Origin: Ephemerocybe angulata
Taxonomy: Eukaryota > Basidiomycota > Agaricomycetes > Agaricales > Psathyrellaceae
DNA length: 16,014 nt
Direction: 5' to 3'
Assembly (NCBI GenBank): GCA_013368325.1
Contig: JAACJK010000273.1
Location: forward strand, 1-16,014
This document shows, one piece after another, positions 15,895 to 16,014 of the stretch. Every line of letters starts with the position of its first letter. Positions within the stretch are counted from its first letter, which is position 1. The notes under the pieces were generated by a model, which had not been told where the DNA came from, ran no database searches, and was given only the letters and a program-made list of their open reading frames with translations. The position numbers and the translations under genes are program-made.

Positions 15895-16014
15895 CTATGA
15901 GTAGACTGTCCGGGGGTCGGGTCGCGACCCGCTGACCCCGGGCCGACCCTGACCCGACCCTGAGGGTCAGGGCAAGGGTCGGGTGATGTCTGGTCGACCC
16001 GGCCCTCCTGGCCC
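15895..16014 (-). repeat. GGGTC/GACCC-rich block in the sirtuin intron
   Basis: From about 15915 to the window end the DNA is built mostly from GGGTC and its complement GACCC, about ten copies. These include the palindrome GGGTCGCGACCC (15919-15930) and GACCCTGAGGGTC (15956-15968). It lies immediately upstream (minus strand) of the sirtuin 3' exon, so it should be intron sequence; its far end is outside the window. It can fold on itself strongly. Confidence 0.65.

Noticed and set aside
1..16014. CRISPR array or prokaryotic defence/operon system
   Set aside because: No regularly spaced short repeats with unique spacers, and gene structure is intron-rich and eukaryotic.

Overview
The window looks like a gene-poor, repeat-rich stretch of a filamentous basidiomycete (probably Agaricomycete) genome. 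The reasons are: short introns (45-120 nt) with GTAAGT/GTGAGT-type donors and CTAAC/CTGAC-like branch sites; a relic of a large MYND-finger family that is common in mushroom-forming fungi; a sirtuin of the fungal Hst3/Hst4 type; and several broken, apparently dispersed coding fragments. No bacterial-type operons, CRISPR array, rRNA or convincing tRNA gene is present.

Layout. Positions 1-2378 hold no convincing gene, only one doubtful ORF (1464-1748, minus) and small repeats. Positions 2379-2880 carry a C-ending-codon, plus-strand coding-like stretch with a perfect 27-bp tandem duplication. Positions 2840-4150 are a complex array: three to four degenerate units of about 170-190 bp, the last two carrying a 3' extension. 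Together these form a duplicated locus that, read on the minus strand, encodes two paralogous two-exon ORFs (3159-3579 and 3670-4078), each with a 61-nt intron at the same place. Just upstream of them on the same strand, 4187-5478 can be spliced into a six-exon gene of unknown function.

The middle (5480-9376) is mostly debris: a truncated N-terminal module of a mobile-element-associated hypothetical family (6262-6585), a pair of direct repeats 262 bp apart (about 6749-7083), and a Lys-rich/acidic pseudogene (8258-8779). A related fragment of that pseudogene recurs at 12425-12626. Positions 9377-11432 are one long decayed MYND zinc-finger gene. It keeps its ATG, three canonical introns and a recognisable zinc finger, but has several frameshifts and a 65-bp tandem duplication.

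The right part carries a hairpin-bearing, possibly SINE-like element (11640-11930) and then three minus-strand genes: an unrecognised three-exon gene (12623-13305), an unrecognised six-exon gene (13608-14350) with two TGACGTCA sites upstream, and the 3' exon of a sirtuin (15141-15894). The sirtuin's next intron, which runs off the window, is packed with GGGTC/GACCC words.

There is no evident pathway or gene cluster; the genes look unrelated. All exon models are hand-derived from reading frame and splice-site phase. Family calls are from recognition of motifs, not searches.
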